64,000 nucleotides of DNA from Hygrocybe punicea (taxonomy: Eukaryota; Basidiomycota; Agaricomycetes; Agaricales; Hygrophoraceae), in contig OY744465.1 of NCBI GenBank assembly GCA_963556145.1, forward strand, positions 2,356,001 through 2,420,000, read 5' to 3'. This document shows positions 22,801 to 35,597 of the stretch, in pieces; within the stretch, counting starts at the first letter, position 1, and every line of letters begins with the position of its first letter. Both the position numbers and the translations under genes were made by a program. The notes beneath the pieces are model-generated. The model was not told where the DNA came from and did no database searches. It saw nothing but the letters and a program-made list of their open reading frames with translations.

Positions 22801-25800
22801 GCAGATCGCCTATGTGAGCTGAAGGTCTCGACTTCTGACTAAATGTCGGCGACGTTGCGCCCTGAAACCACAACTCTTCTACGGTTTTGATAGCCAAATC
22901 CTTGACAGTGTCATCGTCATCCAGCATTCGCAAGATTAATCGTGTACTGATGTCAATACGACGACTGGTATCTTCAGAAACACCGTAAAAAGACCTGAGA
23001 AGTTTGATAACGCGCTTTCTGACACCGATACCAGTGTCCTACTTTCAAATGAGTAAACACAACGAGACGGAGACCGTGATACTCACCGCAATCCGATCAG
23101 CAATCTTGTGATAATAATCTCCTGCAACCTCAGGAAAGTCGATCATGTACTTGCCGATCAGTTCTACAGCCGCATCACGGACAGCAGGCGAGCTATCGAG
23201 AAGATGACTTTCGATTGCATGGCGAACATTGGGCTATCCAAAAGTGTTAATGCCAATAGCCAGTGAAGACTAATTGAAATACGTACAGCAGACAGAATAT
23301 TGGGATCGCTCATGACAATCTGACCCAATGCTCGGAGAGCCTTTGTCCGCATAAAAACGGGGGGAGCATCGAGTGAAAGTAATATGATATTGAGAATTGG
23401 ATGAAAAGAACTTTTTAGACCTTGTATCGCGCCAATGTTTTCCGCAAGTCTGTCAACGCGAACAACATCTTCCTGAGAACTACGGATTCCTGATTCAGGG
23501 AGTGTCCTACGCAAGACAGTGAAAAATCAGACCCTATATCGAACACGTCTAGAGCCGGCTCTTTCCAGACATCTCGCAACGCGTTTTTGATCCTCGAACC
23601 AAATGATAGCAGTTTTTTTTCATCGACGCCGGCTTCATTGGAGTTGGAGATCCAGTTATTGACTTGCTTCAATGCTACAGCCAGTTCTTGTCCTAGAATG
23701 GCAGCTGTAAGTTCCCTTGCACTCTGCATCCCGAAGTCAGCAATAAAACGATCATCGGGGTATGGAGTGCAAATCACATCATAGGCCTGATCCTCTGAAG
23801 AACGCTTGCACAGGTGTGAAGTGACGTTGCGGTGAGTCGACAAAAGTTTCTCAAGTTCCTTGGAGTCCGTACTCGCCAGTATCTAACGACAGGAATTAGC
23901 TCAGCTTTCACACTTGTCGAGCAAGGATCACCTCGTCCATGGCTTTTAGCTCCATTGCTCCATGTCCGTTATCGTTCACACTCTTCTCAATCTTCAAAGT
24001 GCTTGATCGGATCCGCGCCGCAATGACACCCAGATGATCTAATGCCATGGTTTTAGCCGCATTGTTGTCGGACTGGTGAGTTGTCTTCACATCATCCAAG
24101 GACGATACCTGCGAAAGGACATGACCTGAATTGTTTTTCAATGGTGATAGACAGTTGACGTACCATGTATTTGCTAGCGATGCTCAGAAGCAAACTCGCC
24201 GCAGGCCATTCAGGCCAGTAAAGGACAACGAGCAAGTCCGAGATTAAATTGTCAAATATAATCCGGTATTCAGCCTCATTGGAATTTTTCGTCACCTTCC
24301 CTTTGCCTGATCTGAAATAGAATTATCAATGTAGGAATCTACCCGGAGTGGACAGGACGCAAACCTTTGAGTCAGAAATAGAACGATGGTCTTGGCCGCT
24401 TTCGTCGCAGAATCCAACCCAGAGGTATAAAGACGGATTTCCTGTATATTGTTCAATGATTCGTCGCTTATGCTAAGACTCGAACACATGCCTGCGTGTC
24501 ATGTTCATCAAGAAATGGTCCAGAGGCCAAGTCCTTTTCGGTGAAGCTCTCTTGGCGACGCAGAGTGAACAGTTCTTGGCGAGCTTTTCCGATCTTCAAG
24601 GCTTCAATGCGAACATCGTGAGCAGATGTCTGGACAAGCTGAAGCAGGAGTGCGGAAACTGTCTTGATAGAACGTCCATCTCGAAGCCTGCAGGGTTCAG
24701 GTGAGGGAAATTTCGGATCAAAGTGCTATTAACTCACCGAAACTGCCCAGCCTTTTGCTTGCTGTCTGATAGCTGTATCAAGGACGTCAAAATTTCCTCA
24801 ATTATCCAAGACCGTTGATCCTCGTGGTTGGCGAAGATCTACAGCAAGAATAAGAAAAAATCCAGCGAAGTCATCCAGAAAACACACATTACGGATCAAG
24901 GATAAAGCATCCAGCCTGAGGCCTCTCATAGCACTTTTACCAAGAGTGCTCAAGACAATGTTGTCCTTCTTCCCCTTAGAATCGCCCTCTACTCCCGGCT
25001 CAACAATGAAGAAGGGGCCGATCGCGATGTATACAGCTTGGATAATAATCGAATCCGACATAGCGACTGTTTCTGCGCAAACCAAATTATTGATGCGAGG
25101 TAAAACAGACGAAAGAGCGTGGAATGTCTCGTTCAGTTGACGGCGATGGGAACGAGACGACGATGCCGTGTCGACAAGGTGCCGTAAAAGGGGATTTGGA
25201 TGGATACCGGCGTGTGTGGAAGCCTCGACGAAGGGGTATACAACTTTGGTCAGTTGATTCTTGATTGTACCAAGGCAGGCAGTAATAAGTTCCTCGGAAT
25301 ACAGCTTCGAGTAGCCCATCAGTGGAAGACAACAAGAGAAATCCTGATGGACAAACCTGTTTTGATAGCCTGTCACTTCCAAGTAAAGCGATGCAACAAT
25401 CCGCAGCAAGAATACTATCCCGGGCAATTTCCAGGAGTTTCGTCATATTTTCCAAGTCCATATCAGTCAACTTCTGCGATTTCCCTTCACCACTGTCGTC
25501 TTCTAAAATTTCCTCCTCACCTCTCGGCGCTAGCATTTTTGAATTTTCGTCCTCAATATTGATAGCCTTTTTCGAACCTTTCGCTAGTTTCTTGGGACTA
25601 CCAGATTTACGAGGAGATGCAGGAGTCTCTCTAGTTGTGGCCACATTGAAGAACGGATCCAAGTCTTCCCCAGCTTTAACACTGCGGTCCAGAATCTTGA
25701 GCACCCTAGCAAGCATGTTAGTGTCAACCTCCGCCATTCTTCCTTTACCCCGAGGCGTGCCTCCACCGCTTGCAGCACCCTCACGCACAGACAATCTAAA

Positions 25801-27284
25801 ACGTTTCGTTGGACGAGCCACTTGGCCGATATACTGTGTAAGCTTTCGAATCACGTTTGGGTGAAGTAAAGGTGTGGAACAATCAACGGTAAAATGTGAG
25901 AAGAACTCCGTGGGCAAGTCTGGAGCGCTAATATCTGGTGGAAGCGCGTCCTCGGCCTCGAATATGTCCTCGAATAATGCGATCAATTTCTCCAAAGGAA
26001 CTGTATATCACTTCAGAATACCTTTATTGTAATTGATGATAGACTCACCCCTGTCGTCCCGGTCACCTGTCCTTCTTGCAGAAGACTTGACTCCGTCCTT
26101 AGGTCTGATGGGGCTATAGTCCGAGCCATAACCTCCAAGATCATCAAGGCCATCATCTCGCATCTTGCCTTGTTTTCTGTCAGACAAGACCTGAAAACTC
26201 GAACTGTCGGGTTTTCGTGACGACGAAGGGGTTGCCCATGGGCTGGGAGGAATTTCGACGTAAGCCAAAGTCGCAGCTTTCTTCAGCGCCTGTTTAGATG
26301 TCAAAGTGCCGGGAAGGCCTCGGGTTGAAGATTGTGGCGTGTCAGAACCGAGCCGAGTTAATTGTATGCGTTTCAAAAATGGGGATTCGATTTCAACAAC
26401 AGGTTTCCGTTTCCGGGGCGTTTGTAAAGGTGCGGACGTTGTGAGAGTGTTAGGTTTTAGCGCAAGGGGGTCGGGACTTTCTTGAAAAGCCAGTTCGGTT
26501 TGACGGTTCGGCGAAACTTGAATGTCACCATTATTGTATGAAGACATGGTCATTTCCCGTGTCTTTTCATCTAAAAATTTATCAAAGAACCCCGACGATT
26601 GTTCCGGTCGATAAATAGTACCCGGAGGTCCTGAGGAAGGATCCCCAAGAGCGAATGCAAGAGAAGACGAAGAAGTCATGATTCCGGGAGGAGGTGTAGG
26701 ATAGGACGAAGACGGTGCAGAGAGTTGAAGGACAGATTGCGCAAACGCGTTGGTCCGATAGCCGGATGGCTGGGAGGAAAAAAGAGAGGGGTTTTGATAA
26801 CGATACAAACTGATAGCCAATCATATCAATCAGGCAAATATGCTACGGCCAAAGGTCATGCACGCACGGTCCTAATTCGTTGCCCAAAAGTCCTACAACA
26901 TTATTTCGGGTATTTTCCCAATACTCAGAACCGTGTACGGGCATCTGGGGGGAAGAAATGTAGTCGAGCTCATGAGCGAACTCCGTGTAGGGAGGGGGAT
27001 TTCCATGTGGGGTGTAAAGATCAGGTCGGACGAATGATGGTGCCGCTGCACTGATGGATAAATCGCCCAAATGCCCCGCAACTACAGCAAAAGTTAAGTA
27101 AAAGCGAAGCGCAAACACGCCGTCACCCACCATGAGTTGAAGGTGTCGCGGACGACATGGGGTATAAGGCTAACAGTGAGTGTGAGTTCTGCACAGAATC
27201 TGCGGTTACTCCGTTCAGAGGCGCATTCGAAGGTCTGGTCTGACCGTAGAAGCTGCCCTGCGGATACCAGCCGTTCCTATCCAT
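19867..27284 (-). CDS. SCC2: Sister chromatid cohesion protein SCC2/MIS4/NIPBL (cohesin loader)
   Basis: A very large gene with many short introns. The start at 27284 gives [14 protein letters not shown], and the N-terminal region is long, disordered and Pro/Ser-rich ([36 protein letters not shown]). The helical repeat region begins near 25995 ([33 protein letters not shown]) and includes [58 protein letters not shown], then HEAT-type stretches to about 20000. C-terminal motifs typical of Scc2 are present: [53 protein letters not shown], and the terminal [20 protein letters not shown]. Scc2, with Scc4, loads cohesin onto chromosomes. A CACGTG at 27331-27336 lies just upstream. No break in the frame was evident, but not every intron was traced. 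Confidence 0.92.
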
Positions 27285-27330
27285 GATTTCGACTGAACAG
27301 TTTTTGACCGCGGCCTACTGGCTGCTACGA

Positions 27331-27336
27331 CACGTG
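27331..27336. promoter_or_regulatory. CACGTG E-box upstream of SCC2
   Basis: Palindromic CACGTG 47 bases before the SCC2 start codon, within the short gap between SCC2 and the end of the ZNG1-like gene. A CCAATTGG palindrome follows at about 27340. These fit bHLH and CCAAT-type sites, but that reading rests on sequence alone. Confidence 0.4.
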
Positions 27337-27358
27337 ACACCAATTGGAATAGTGTACA

Positions 27359-28941
27359 CTACTGCACGATCCGTAAGATATTTTCAAAGCTTTGGCGGAC
27401 TGTATCATCCAACCCTTTCCCTATGAGTACCAATTTCCCTGCACCTGAAATGCCCATTTTATCTTGTGCCTCACATAGTTCATACATGTTTCGCACTCCC
27501 TGCAACACATACTCTGTACCCGACTCCATCTTCAAGTACCCCTTGCAACGGAGAACACGCAATTGTTTGTTTTCGGTAGCAGAGGGAAGGCGATTTTCCC
27601 ACAATACTGTGCGGATCCATTCATCGAATCTTTCAAGACCTGCAGGGTTCAGTGTTGGGCAAGACAGCTGCAGGCTTGATATCGCATGAATTCTATCAGG
27701 ATTTGTATTCGCAGACTGGGGGTCATCGTGCTGGTGCTTGTTATACTCGTGGCAATGCAAAGAGACAGCAGGACGATCCGGAAACCGAGGAGGTGAGCGA
27801 TATCCACCGATGCCCAGAACCAATTGGAGATCGATTTGTCCTTTGATGGTGCGATGGAGCGGTGCGACAGGATTGACTTTGCGAATGCGCTCCTCGAGAG
27901 AAAACATCTCCCTCTCAGTAACAAGATCAACTTTGTTGAGCAAGATAATATCCGCACAAGCGATTTGTCTTTGGAGTCCTCAGTCTTCCAAACTGATGTC
28001 TTCTGTCACAAGTTACTTACCTCAAACTTTCACCGACGCCATCAGCAGAATGGTCTTCTTCCATTTGCTTTTGTGACCGAAGATTGTTAACGGCGACGTA
28101 CACATAACTCACTTGTCTCTCACCTGGTTTCCAAAGACAGCGTCGACAACGCACACTACTCCATCCAAAACACTATGGTGGGGAGGTCAGAACGACGTCA
28201 GCCCCATTTACCAATATGGTGACGGACATGTCCTTCCCCATTCCTGATGCAAATTCCTCATTTTGCCAGAACATAGAAGCAATGGGTCCTTTTCGCTCAA
28301 ATTAGGACCGAGATTCACAACAAGGAACAGGACGAACCTGGGTCTGCCAAACCAGTGGTTTCAAGCAGAACATGATCGAAAACACCTTTACGTTCCAATA
28401 ACTTCTCGATGGCGGCGACACCTGAGTTCTTTATAGTACAACACAGACAGCCGTTCGCAAGCTCCAAGATTTGCACAGAATCTTGTATTAGTGGATCATC
28501 TGCAGAAGATATTTTAATTGCCTGGGCTAGCGAAAGAATGTTGACAAATGACTGTTGACAAATTTACATGAACGGCGAACCTTCAATATCCTGTACCGGA
28601 TCCAAGAATTTCAGATGCTAAAATCTTGGCCAGAATATAACGTACAGCGGTATCACCGAATTCATTCATGATAACCGCAATACGATAACCATGACTGTCT
28701 GTAAGAATTCTCCTGCCATTCGTTTTAGCTACACCGATGTACTTCCAACGGAAGTCATCGACTGACCTGAGGAGAGTTGATTTACCAGCACCCAAGAAGC
28801 CAGTAATGATTGTAAGTCGGGGTAAAGGATTTTGTTCCTCCGTGTCACTGCATTGAATGAGTGTGCTTGGAGGACTTCAGTACGAGCACTGGCATTTAGT
28901 GGCAGTAAAGCGTACGGCACTTCCGAGTCGTCGTCGTACAT
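27359..28941 (-). CDS. ZNG1: CobW/CBWD-type G3E GTPase metallochaperone (ZNG1-like)
   Basis: A multi-exon gene starting at 28941 (MYDDDSEVP, then an 82-base intron). Exon 2 has the Walker [18 protein letters not shown]. Further exons give [14 protein letters not shown], then the metal-binding CxCC motif in [40 protein letters not shown], and [14 protein letters not shown] (NKxD). The C-terminal CobW_C domain includes a His-rich insert, [12 protein letters not shown], and ends at 27359 after ILRIVQ. This domain order matches eukaryotic CBWD proteins, now known as ZNG1, which deliver zinc to methionine aminopeptidase. The role here is inferred from the family. It is divergent from the G-domain gene at 29295 and ends 75 bases from the SCC2 start on the same strand. 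Confidence 0.88.
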
Positions 28942-29294
28942 GAAGCCTCGTGCCAGTGTTACTACTGTTGAGTACGGTAAACAGATGATGATCACGTTAC
29001 CACAATAAAGCACAATAAATATACACACTTGTAACCAGCTGCAGTATACAAAGTGGTAATATTATATTTCAGAAGCTTCGATGAAGCACTGCCATTGCCC
29101 CAACGTTCAACCCGCGAGCTGCGAACTCGGCGGTGTTGAGTTGGAAACGACGAAGCCAGTGCCGAGTCGCATTGCCAGTGAGCGCCTTTCCAAAATTGGA
29201 AGCGAAGTTGTTCCGGTCCCTGACGCCTGTACAATGCCAGTTTGCCGTTATACTCAGGCTTGTACTATCAGTGTTGCTGGTGCATCTGATTGCA
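28942..29294. promoter_or_regulatory. Divergent promoter region, ZNG1-like / G-domain gene
   Basis: A 353-base gap between divergent starts. Some of it reads as open frame on the plus strand (29081-29317), which I treat as chance or leader sequence. No clear TATA box was found. Confidence 0.4.
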
Positions 29295-32128
29295 ATGTCT
29301 ATTTCGATCCCCTCTAGCACATCCTTTTCTTCTCAACATGACATCTTGAAGGATACAAGGCTTCAATTCACTCGGGCTGGGCAAGCGCTGGAGGATCTAC
29401 CTATACCTAATCTCAAAGAAGCCCTGGAGAAGATGTTGGCACTTCTTGCGCTCTGCAAGGTTTGTGGAGCTGCCAATCCGCTCTTCAACCCATCAACATT
29501 TTATGGCTCTGCAGGAGACAAAGGGAAGCGAGTGGATCGTAATTGGATTTATGAATCGCATGCAGGTGCTTCACGAGGTTACGCTCGGGCCACTCTTGCA
29601 AGCGAAGGATATAGGAGAAGTTTCGGTCTCTGAGGCGTTGACAAACGAACTGCGCGTGGTATTCCTGTGAGTTGAACGACGGATCCTGTTGAGTGGTTTG
29701 TGTAATTGAATCAAAACAGCGAAATTGGTTCTGCCATTCCAGGAAAGCGAGACATTGGCACATCAAAACGTTTCGGGCTGTTTCGTCATGTGAAAGTAGA
29801 TGAGGTACTGGAGCAGGTCAACTTAACGATCGACAGTGTCTTGAACACATTCCAGGTAGGGAATTTGCAATTGGGCCCAGAATGTTGAGTCCGTTAATGA
29901 TTGCAACATAGAGTAAAGGAAGCATCGAGTCGAAGGTTGCTCGCACACCTGATGGCGGTCGTATTGCCATAGTTCGTCAGAGTGGGGAAGTTGATACGGT
30001 GACGAATGTCAGCGCACAATATCATTGCATTTTCGTGTCATGCTCATAAAGATCTCCACTAGATTCCTGTGCCAGGTAACCATTTCGACATTACTTGATG
30101 CTTATGTTGACCCTTTCCAAGACGATCCGGGCAGTGATCTGCAACCCTTTGTAAAGACCGTTCTTGAAAAATGTCCGAGGTAAGTGATGCCTGATAGGAA
30201 TTTATCTTCTCAGTACCATTAAACCAAACCGTGATCGCAGATTCCGCATTCTGCTCTTAGGAAAGGTGAAGCCTTTGTACTCATGTGTATCCGAATCTTA
30301 ACCGGTTGTACAGTCAGGAGTTGGCAAATCATCCTTAATCAACGAGATCTTCAAAGTTCCCTCAGCAGTTAAATTCATGGATATTCGTCTGATTGTCTGA
30401 GAACCTAACCAGGGGTGTGGTTGTTACAGGAAGTCTCCCATTACCAAGCCGGCAAAGCAGACATCAATACCGAATTTATATCAGACAATAATCCTCGCTT
30501 CGTTCTGCATGATTCCCTTGGTTACGAATCCGGTTCAACCCAAAATTTCAACATTGTGGACGCTTTTATCACAGAGCGGAGCAAACGTCATCAACTTTCC
30601 GAACAGCTTCATGCCATTTGGTGAGCAAAACCATCAGTTCTCGGGGTGTCACGTTACTATCTGCTTTCCAAGGCTTTGCGCGACGGTGCCTGTCGCAGGA
30701 AATCGCGTCTTCGAAAAGGGGGACGAGAAACTCTTCGAAATGAACCTTGGGCATGGTCAGTGTGTTACTAAGCAATCTTACACCATTCTAACTTGTTTCA
30801 TGATCCAGTACCTCTGATCGTTGTGTTCACAAAGTATGATAATCTGGTTATCAAGAAAGAACTGGAACTGTCGAAAACGATACACGACGATGTTGAGCTC
30901 GATACCAAAGTCCAGGCAGAGGCCAAACGGGAATTTGACCAACTTTGCGTCGCGCCGCTGAAGCAGGTCTGCATTGACGAAGGGCGATGTCCAGAATTAC
31001 CTCCGTTCGCGAAAGTTTCTGGTAAACACAAATTTTGTTCTCTACAGAATAACACTTTTACTTTCTATCTAGTCCATCCTGGATTCGAAGATACGCTGTC
31101 GAATCTGATCAAAATCACCCGTGATCACGTCGCTCACAATGTCTGGCTCAGTTGGGCAATTGCTCAAAGGGTTGACGCCGAGACCAGCATCAAGGCATCG
31201 ATTGCGTACGAGACTATTTGGTATTACATATCTTGCCTCAAATTTGATTGTCTGTGTTTTCATCAGCATAGGCAGAAATAGTACGTTAATCTCCTGGCTA
31301 TTTAACATACAACAGATCGATGATGTCCGTATTAGAATATTGGAGCGGTCTCGCATCAAGTCTCCATTTTCAGAATAATGCGCTACTCCAATGTTTACGT
31401 GCTATCCACATTGACATCACCTTGGCATGGAATTTCTACGATCCAAATGATGTCAGTAGCTCGAAGACTGTTCTTACTGATCTCAAATACATTCGTTTAT
31501 AGCACTTGTCCAGCCAAAGCACTGTGGCATCAATGTCACAGTTGATAGAGGACTTGGCTGATCATAGTATTGCTAACCCAAGCAAGACCTTGTGAATGCG
31601 CACATTCTTCTTTCCAAAAAATTGCCTTACTCTAGATGCAGGGCAGCCGGCGTAGCCGGTGCGGCTGGTCTGGCGGGATTGGTAGCCGCCATCGCCCCTC
31701 CGGCTGCTGTTGTTCTCGCACCCGTAGCCATCGCTGCTGTGTTTGCCCAATGGGTTTACAACGTATATCAAGAAACGTGAGTTTTGCTTGATTTATCGTG
31801 GAGGTTTCGTACCCACCCAAGGCTTTCCAGACCTGGAATACTTCGTTGTCTCATGGGTTACATTGTCGATCTCACCGTCGTCTTACGGACGCTATTTTGG
31901 CGCATGCGTATGAGAGGGGGCATTCAGCCTGTACCGGACGGCGAAATCCAGGAGATCATAAAGGAGTTCGAGAGATCGGCGGACAAGAACCACGTACATC
32001 GTGATATCAGGCAATTCGTTGGCCGCACGGGCCTACTGAATCGGGCAGATAAAGATGTCGTTCTAGCCGAAGTCATTCAACTGATCAATAAGTATTGCCT
32101 AGATCCAACCGAGCAGGTGGACACTTAG
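29295..32128 (+). CDS. G-domain (P-loop GTPase) protein of basidiomycete type
   Basis: A multi-exon gene. The N-terminal exon reads MSISIPSSTSFSSQHDILKD, then helical segments (LEDLPIPNLKEALEKMLALL). The GTPase core is split by an intron: RFRILLLGK (about 30240), then SGVGKSSLINEIFK (about 30316), giving a proper Walker A. Switch II appears as FVLHDSLGYESGS, with DSLG in place of DTPG. The G4 motif is PLIVVFTKYDNL. After an all-helical region (VAHNVWLSWAIAQRVDAETS) comes a hydrophobic Ala-rich hairpin, AAGLAGLVAAIAPPAAVVLA, which may insert into membrane, and a helical tail ending NKYCLDPTEQVDT at 32128. These are basidiomycete G-domain proteins related to TrmE-Era-EngA type GTPases. Their cellular role is unknown to me. 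Confidence 0.8.
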
Positions 32129-32443
32129 ATCCCGGAATTCAGAAGTGGCTCGGGTACATTTCGATCCTTGGGTTGTTGCAGATTTATATGTAGTTTTATG
32201 CTATGTTATCACCCTTTTGTAAGTGTACTGGCACGCTCCCTGAATTCCGTTGTGCAATCCCACTCATATTATTCGACCGATCCTACATACATATGGTTGT
32301 CTTCTCTACAGCCCGAGTTATTTATATATAATATTAATGAATCAACTGGTTGCAAACGGGCTGCCGCGATTCCTGGGCCTTTATTGTAATAAACAGCGCT
32401 CTGGTACTACGGTAAACCAATCTCTGCATATTTTCCTGTTATT
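32129..32443. other. Intergenic, putative UreG promoter
   Basis: A 315-base gap between two same-strand genes. AT-rich sequence with TTATATATAATATT at about 32320-32335 lies about 110 bases before the UreG start and could serve as a core promoter. Nothing else is seen. Confidence 0.4.
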
Positions 32444-33560
32444 ATGAATGTCCAATTCATCAACAACCTCTCGCCCACGAGCGGTCAGGCGGGGCATTCT
32501 CATTCTCACGGGGAAGGCGCTCTCCACTCCCATGACCATGGCGTTGAGCTCGATCACGGCCATACACACGAGCACCTTGATCACGCTGGTACGTCTCGAT
32601 TCTCATTGTCACAGAGTAGCAGCTAACTCTCTCTCACAGGAAAGTATGCTGAGCGAGATATGCCAGAGTACTCGTCACGTAATTTCGACGAGAGGGGATT
32701 TACCATTGGGATTGGTGGGTAGGTGTTATGTTATAAATACAACAATCACGCAAAAAATCTCAAATTCATGGGATGCCAGTCCGGTTGGGTCAGGAAAGAC
32801 AGCTCTGACACTCGCACTGTGCCAACGGTTCAGGACGGAGTACAACATTGGTTTGTGTTCCCGGACACCATCTATTGAGCTACGGCCTTGAATACTTTTG
32901 TTCCAGCCACAGTCACCAATGACATCTTTACCCGTGAAGACCAAGAGTTCCTCATCAAAAACAAAGCTCTTCCCGCCGAACGCATTCTAGCCATTGAGAC
33001 AGGTGGCTGCCCGCACGCTGCCATCCGCGAAGATATCAGTGCCAATATGGGTGCTCTAGAAACGCTTCAAGCCAAGTACAACTGTCAGATGCTTTTCGTC
33101 GAGAGCGGTGGGGACAACCTTGCTGCGAACTATTCGAGAGAATTGGCGGATTACATCATTTATGTCATTGATGTGTCGGTACGTAATTTTTCGTGAGTCG
33201 TGGGTTCAACTTGGGGGTAAATATTTTGGACGGCAAGGGAGGAGACAAGATCCCCCGAAAAGGCGGCCCCGGTATCTCCCAGTCCGACTTGTTGGTCATC
33301 AACAAGGTATTTCCACCAATAATGAGGTGACAGCAATCCTCACTGCTAGCTTCTTTCAGACGGACCTTGCTCAATACGTTAATGCTTCCCTTGAAGTTAT
33401 GGATCGCGACGCCAAGCTCATGCGCGGCGACGGGCCAACAATCTTTTGCAGCGTCAAAGAAGGTAAGGGGATCGATGATATTGTTGAACAGATTTTATGC
33501 GCCTGGAGATCTGCAGGAAGTCCGGGGGAGCCATGGGCAGGCCCTTCTGCAGATGAGTAG
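32444..33560 (+). CDS. ureG: Urease accessory protein UreG (nickel G3E GTPase)
   Basis: A five- or six-exon gene. The N-terminus is His-rich ([29 protein letters not shown]), as in plant and fungal UreG, and should store or hand over nickel. After an intron comes RGFTIGIGG, and after another [17 protein letters not shown], which together give the Walker A GPVGSGKT. The next exon has [37 protein letters not shown] with the nickel-binding CPH motif, and [15 protein letters not shown]. Then DLLVINKTDLAQYV (NKxD) and the end at 33560. All expected motifs are present. UreG delivers Ni2+ to urease using GTP. No urease structural gene lies in the window. Confidence 0.93.
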
Positions 33561-34282
33561 GTTGTTTGCTAGATAGTAGTGCCTCTGGTTGTTGCAAGAG
33601 ATCTAAAATTCTTCAATAAGGATTCCAGTGTTGTTCAGCCATCTATGCGGCGTTCATTTCCACCTACAGTTACGCGAGTTTGCCTGGTGGAGCCCATACC
33701 GGCATGGTTGAATCTTCAAGCTTCAAGCCCGAAATCTTGACACTTCGCATCGCAGCAGAACGAGAAGCATCATTTATATGCGTCACCCTTTGTCATCCCT
33801 ATCTGGAGGATACGTCTTTCGTCGTTCTGCCATATACGTCAGGGCGATCAATGTGTTGGTCTGTCCGACCCTCGGTGGTACAAGATCTCAAGTAATTAGA
33901 CCGGTATCCGTCACGCATGTCGTCAGGATCCCTTCCAACTCTAACTCGTATCTCAACTTTCTCAAAATTTTAGGAGGCAAGATGTGTTTGGGGCACCTGT
34001 ACCGATCGCCGTTATTGCGCGCATGATAAAGAGAATAATTAAATAACTGCTGCGACTAGTACTTGTAGTATATAAAAATGAAACCATCCGGCTGTTGAGT
34101 CCTGTCTGTGAATCATCATTATTCAAGCACTCGATTTGTGTCGCAAGTGAGAGCGCTGATGCCTATATGCAGAGGTTGAACTGAATGACATTGCGAGCTG
34201 GTATTACAGTCGAACTAAGCATCATTTATAACACAGTGGATGATATGCGTCAAACGATGGTCTGATACAGTTCTGAATCCTT
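33561..34282. other. Intergenic between convergent genes
   Basis: UreG and the IWR1-like gene converge on this 720-base stretch. Open frames of 70-80 codons occur at 33680-34026 on the plus strand but show no family signature. I see nothing else. Confidence 0.4.
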
Positions 34283-35597
34283 TCATCTCCAGAAATGATC
34301 TTCCTCGTCATCTGTGTACTGCATGTCATCATCATCTGAGTGTTCGTGAAACTCATCTGGTGAGCAGAGGTGTTAATGCAGCGGGTGATTACATAGAGGG
34401 AATTGTGTTGTACCACTGCCGTCGTCTTCGTCTGGGGATGAGTCTTCGTCTTCTGGGTAATCGTTCTTGTAGTATTCTTCCGCTAAATTGCGTGTCGGGA
34501 ATGGTTCGAAATGATGGTCAGCAAGGAAATAAAGGTGACCGACCGTTGGAATCTTCATCTGCTTGATCTTCTTCTTCTGATTCGGATGAGGAATCACCAG
34601 TGTCCGTAATCACACGAGGAAGGCCAGTTCTAGATATATCATACAAAACGTCAACGACTAAGCCCGATTACTTGTGAGAGGACGTACAGAGTGCCGACGT
34701 TCGCTGCTTCATTCCATTCACTGAGAGATGCTGGTCGGTGGTAGAACACGTCCCAAACATAATCTTCGCCAGGCAAGGCTAGTGCTGGAGCTGCAGTTCC
34801 TGAGTGAGGTGTGCTGTTCAAAGGAGAGGAAGGTGGCATGATGTCGTGGACTGAACCAGTTCACCCCCGTCACGCGATAGAACTCAACGAGGAAAGGTAT
34901 AATGCGGGCTCACTCTTGAGATAATCATTCAACATGGGCATGAAGTTCTCCATCTCGGTGTCTAGTGCGGGCTCTGGAAGATTGTGAGGGGAGAGGACTG
35001 CATGGTACATCTTAAAATCTGAAGACCCATTTTTGGGTGGCGCATCTTTGGAATCAATGACGCTAGGTCTTGACAGGGCCGTCGAGCTCGGGTCAACGTA
35101 TGGACAAATTAGGATGCGTACAGGTTTGTAGGGTAGACCTTGGTTTCAGGCTCTTGAGAGTCTTCTTCGATGATTGTGTATCGGCGACTTGGTTCATCTT
35201 TAGATGGGCGACGATTGGATGGAGAAGGTGGGGCTGAATGTTGGGCATCAGCTTGAGTGGAAGTCTCATGGGCTAATCGAGATATTTGACGCTGACGAAG
35301 TTGAGAATGAACAGGGTTAGTATGGATGACTTTGAAAGAATTGGACAAACCCGCAAATCCTTTCGTCGTTGTTCGTCCTCCCATGCATCCCGTTCCACAG
35401 TCTGCGCAAACTGGAAAAACCCGACTCCACCTCGAGATTTCTTTCGGCGAACTCGAGATTCAACAACTAAGTGGTCGTTGATTAGTCCCTCGTCCACACT
35501 CTCAGTTTAGCATACCAAGGGCATCGAGCGGTTCCTCATTGCGCTTTCTCTTTATCCGAAGGATGGTGTACGGTTGAGTTTGAGCGTGTTCCTCCAT
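34283..35597 (-). CDS. IWR1: IWR1-like RNA polymerase II nuclear import factor (SLC7A6OS family)
   Basis: A five-exon minus-strand gene. The start at 35597 gives MEEHAQTQPYTILRIKRKRN and EEPLDAL, a pattern typical of the SLC7A6OS/Iwr1 N-terminus. Next come LVVESRVRRKKSRGGVGFFQ and FAQTVERDAWEDE, a linker with SPSNRRPSKDEPSRRYTIIE, and then the Iwr1 domain-like segment PALALPGEDYVWDVFYHRPA, followed by NVGHLYFLADHHFEPF and an acidic C-terminus with DYPEDEDSSPDEDD. A last small exon gives DEFHEHSDDDDMQYTDDEED and HFWR before the stop at 34283. Iwr1 binds assembled RNA polymerase II and directs its nuclear import. Assignment is by motif order only. Confidence 0.75.

Noticed and set aside
29081..29317. 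Plus-strand Cys-rich small protein before the G-domain gene
   Set aside because: No signal peptide, and it ends right where the G-domain gene begins; more likely promoter or leader sequence.
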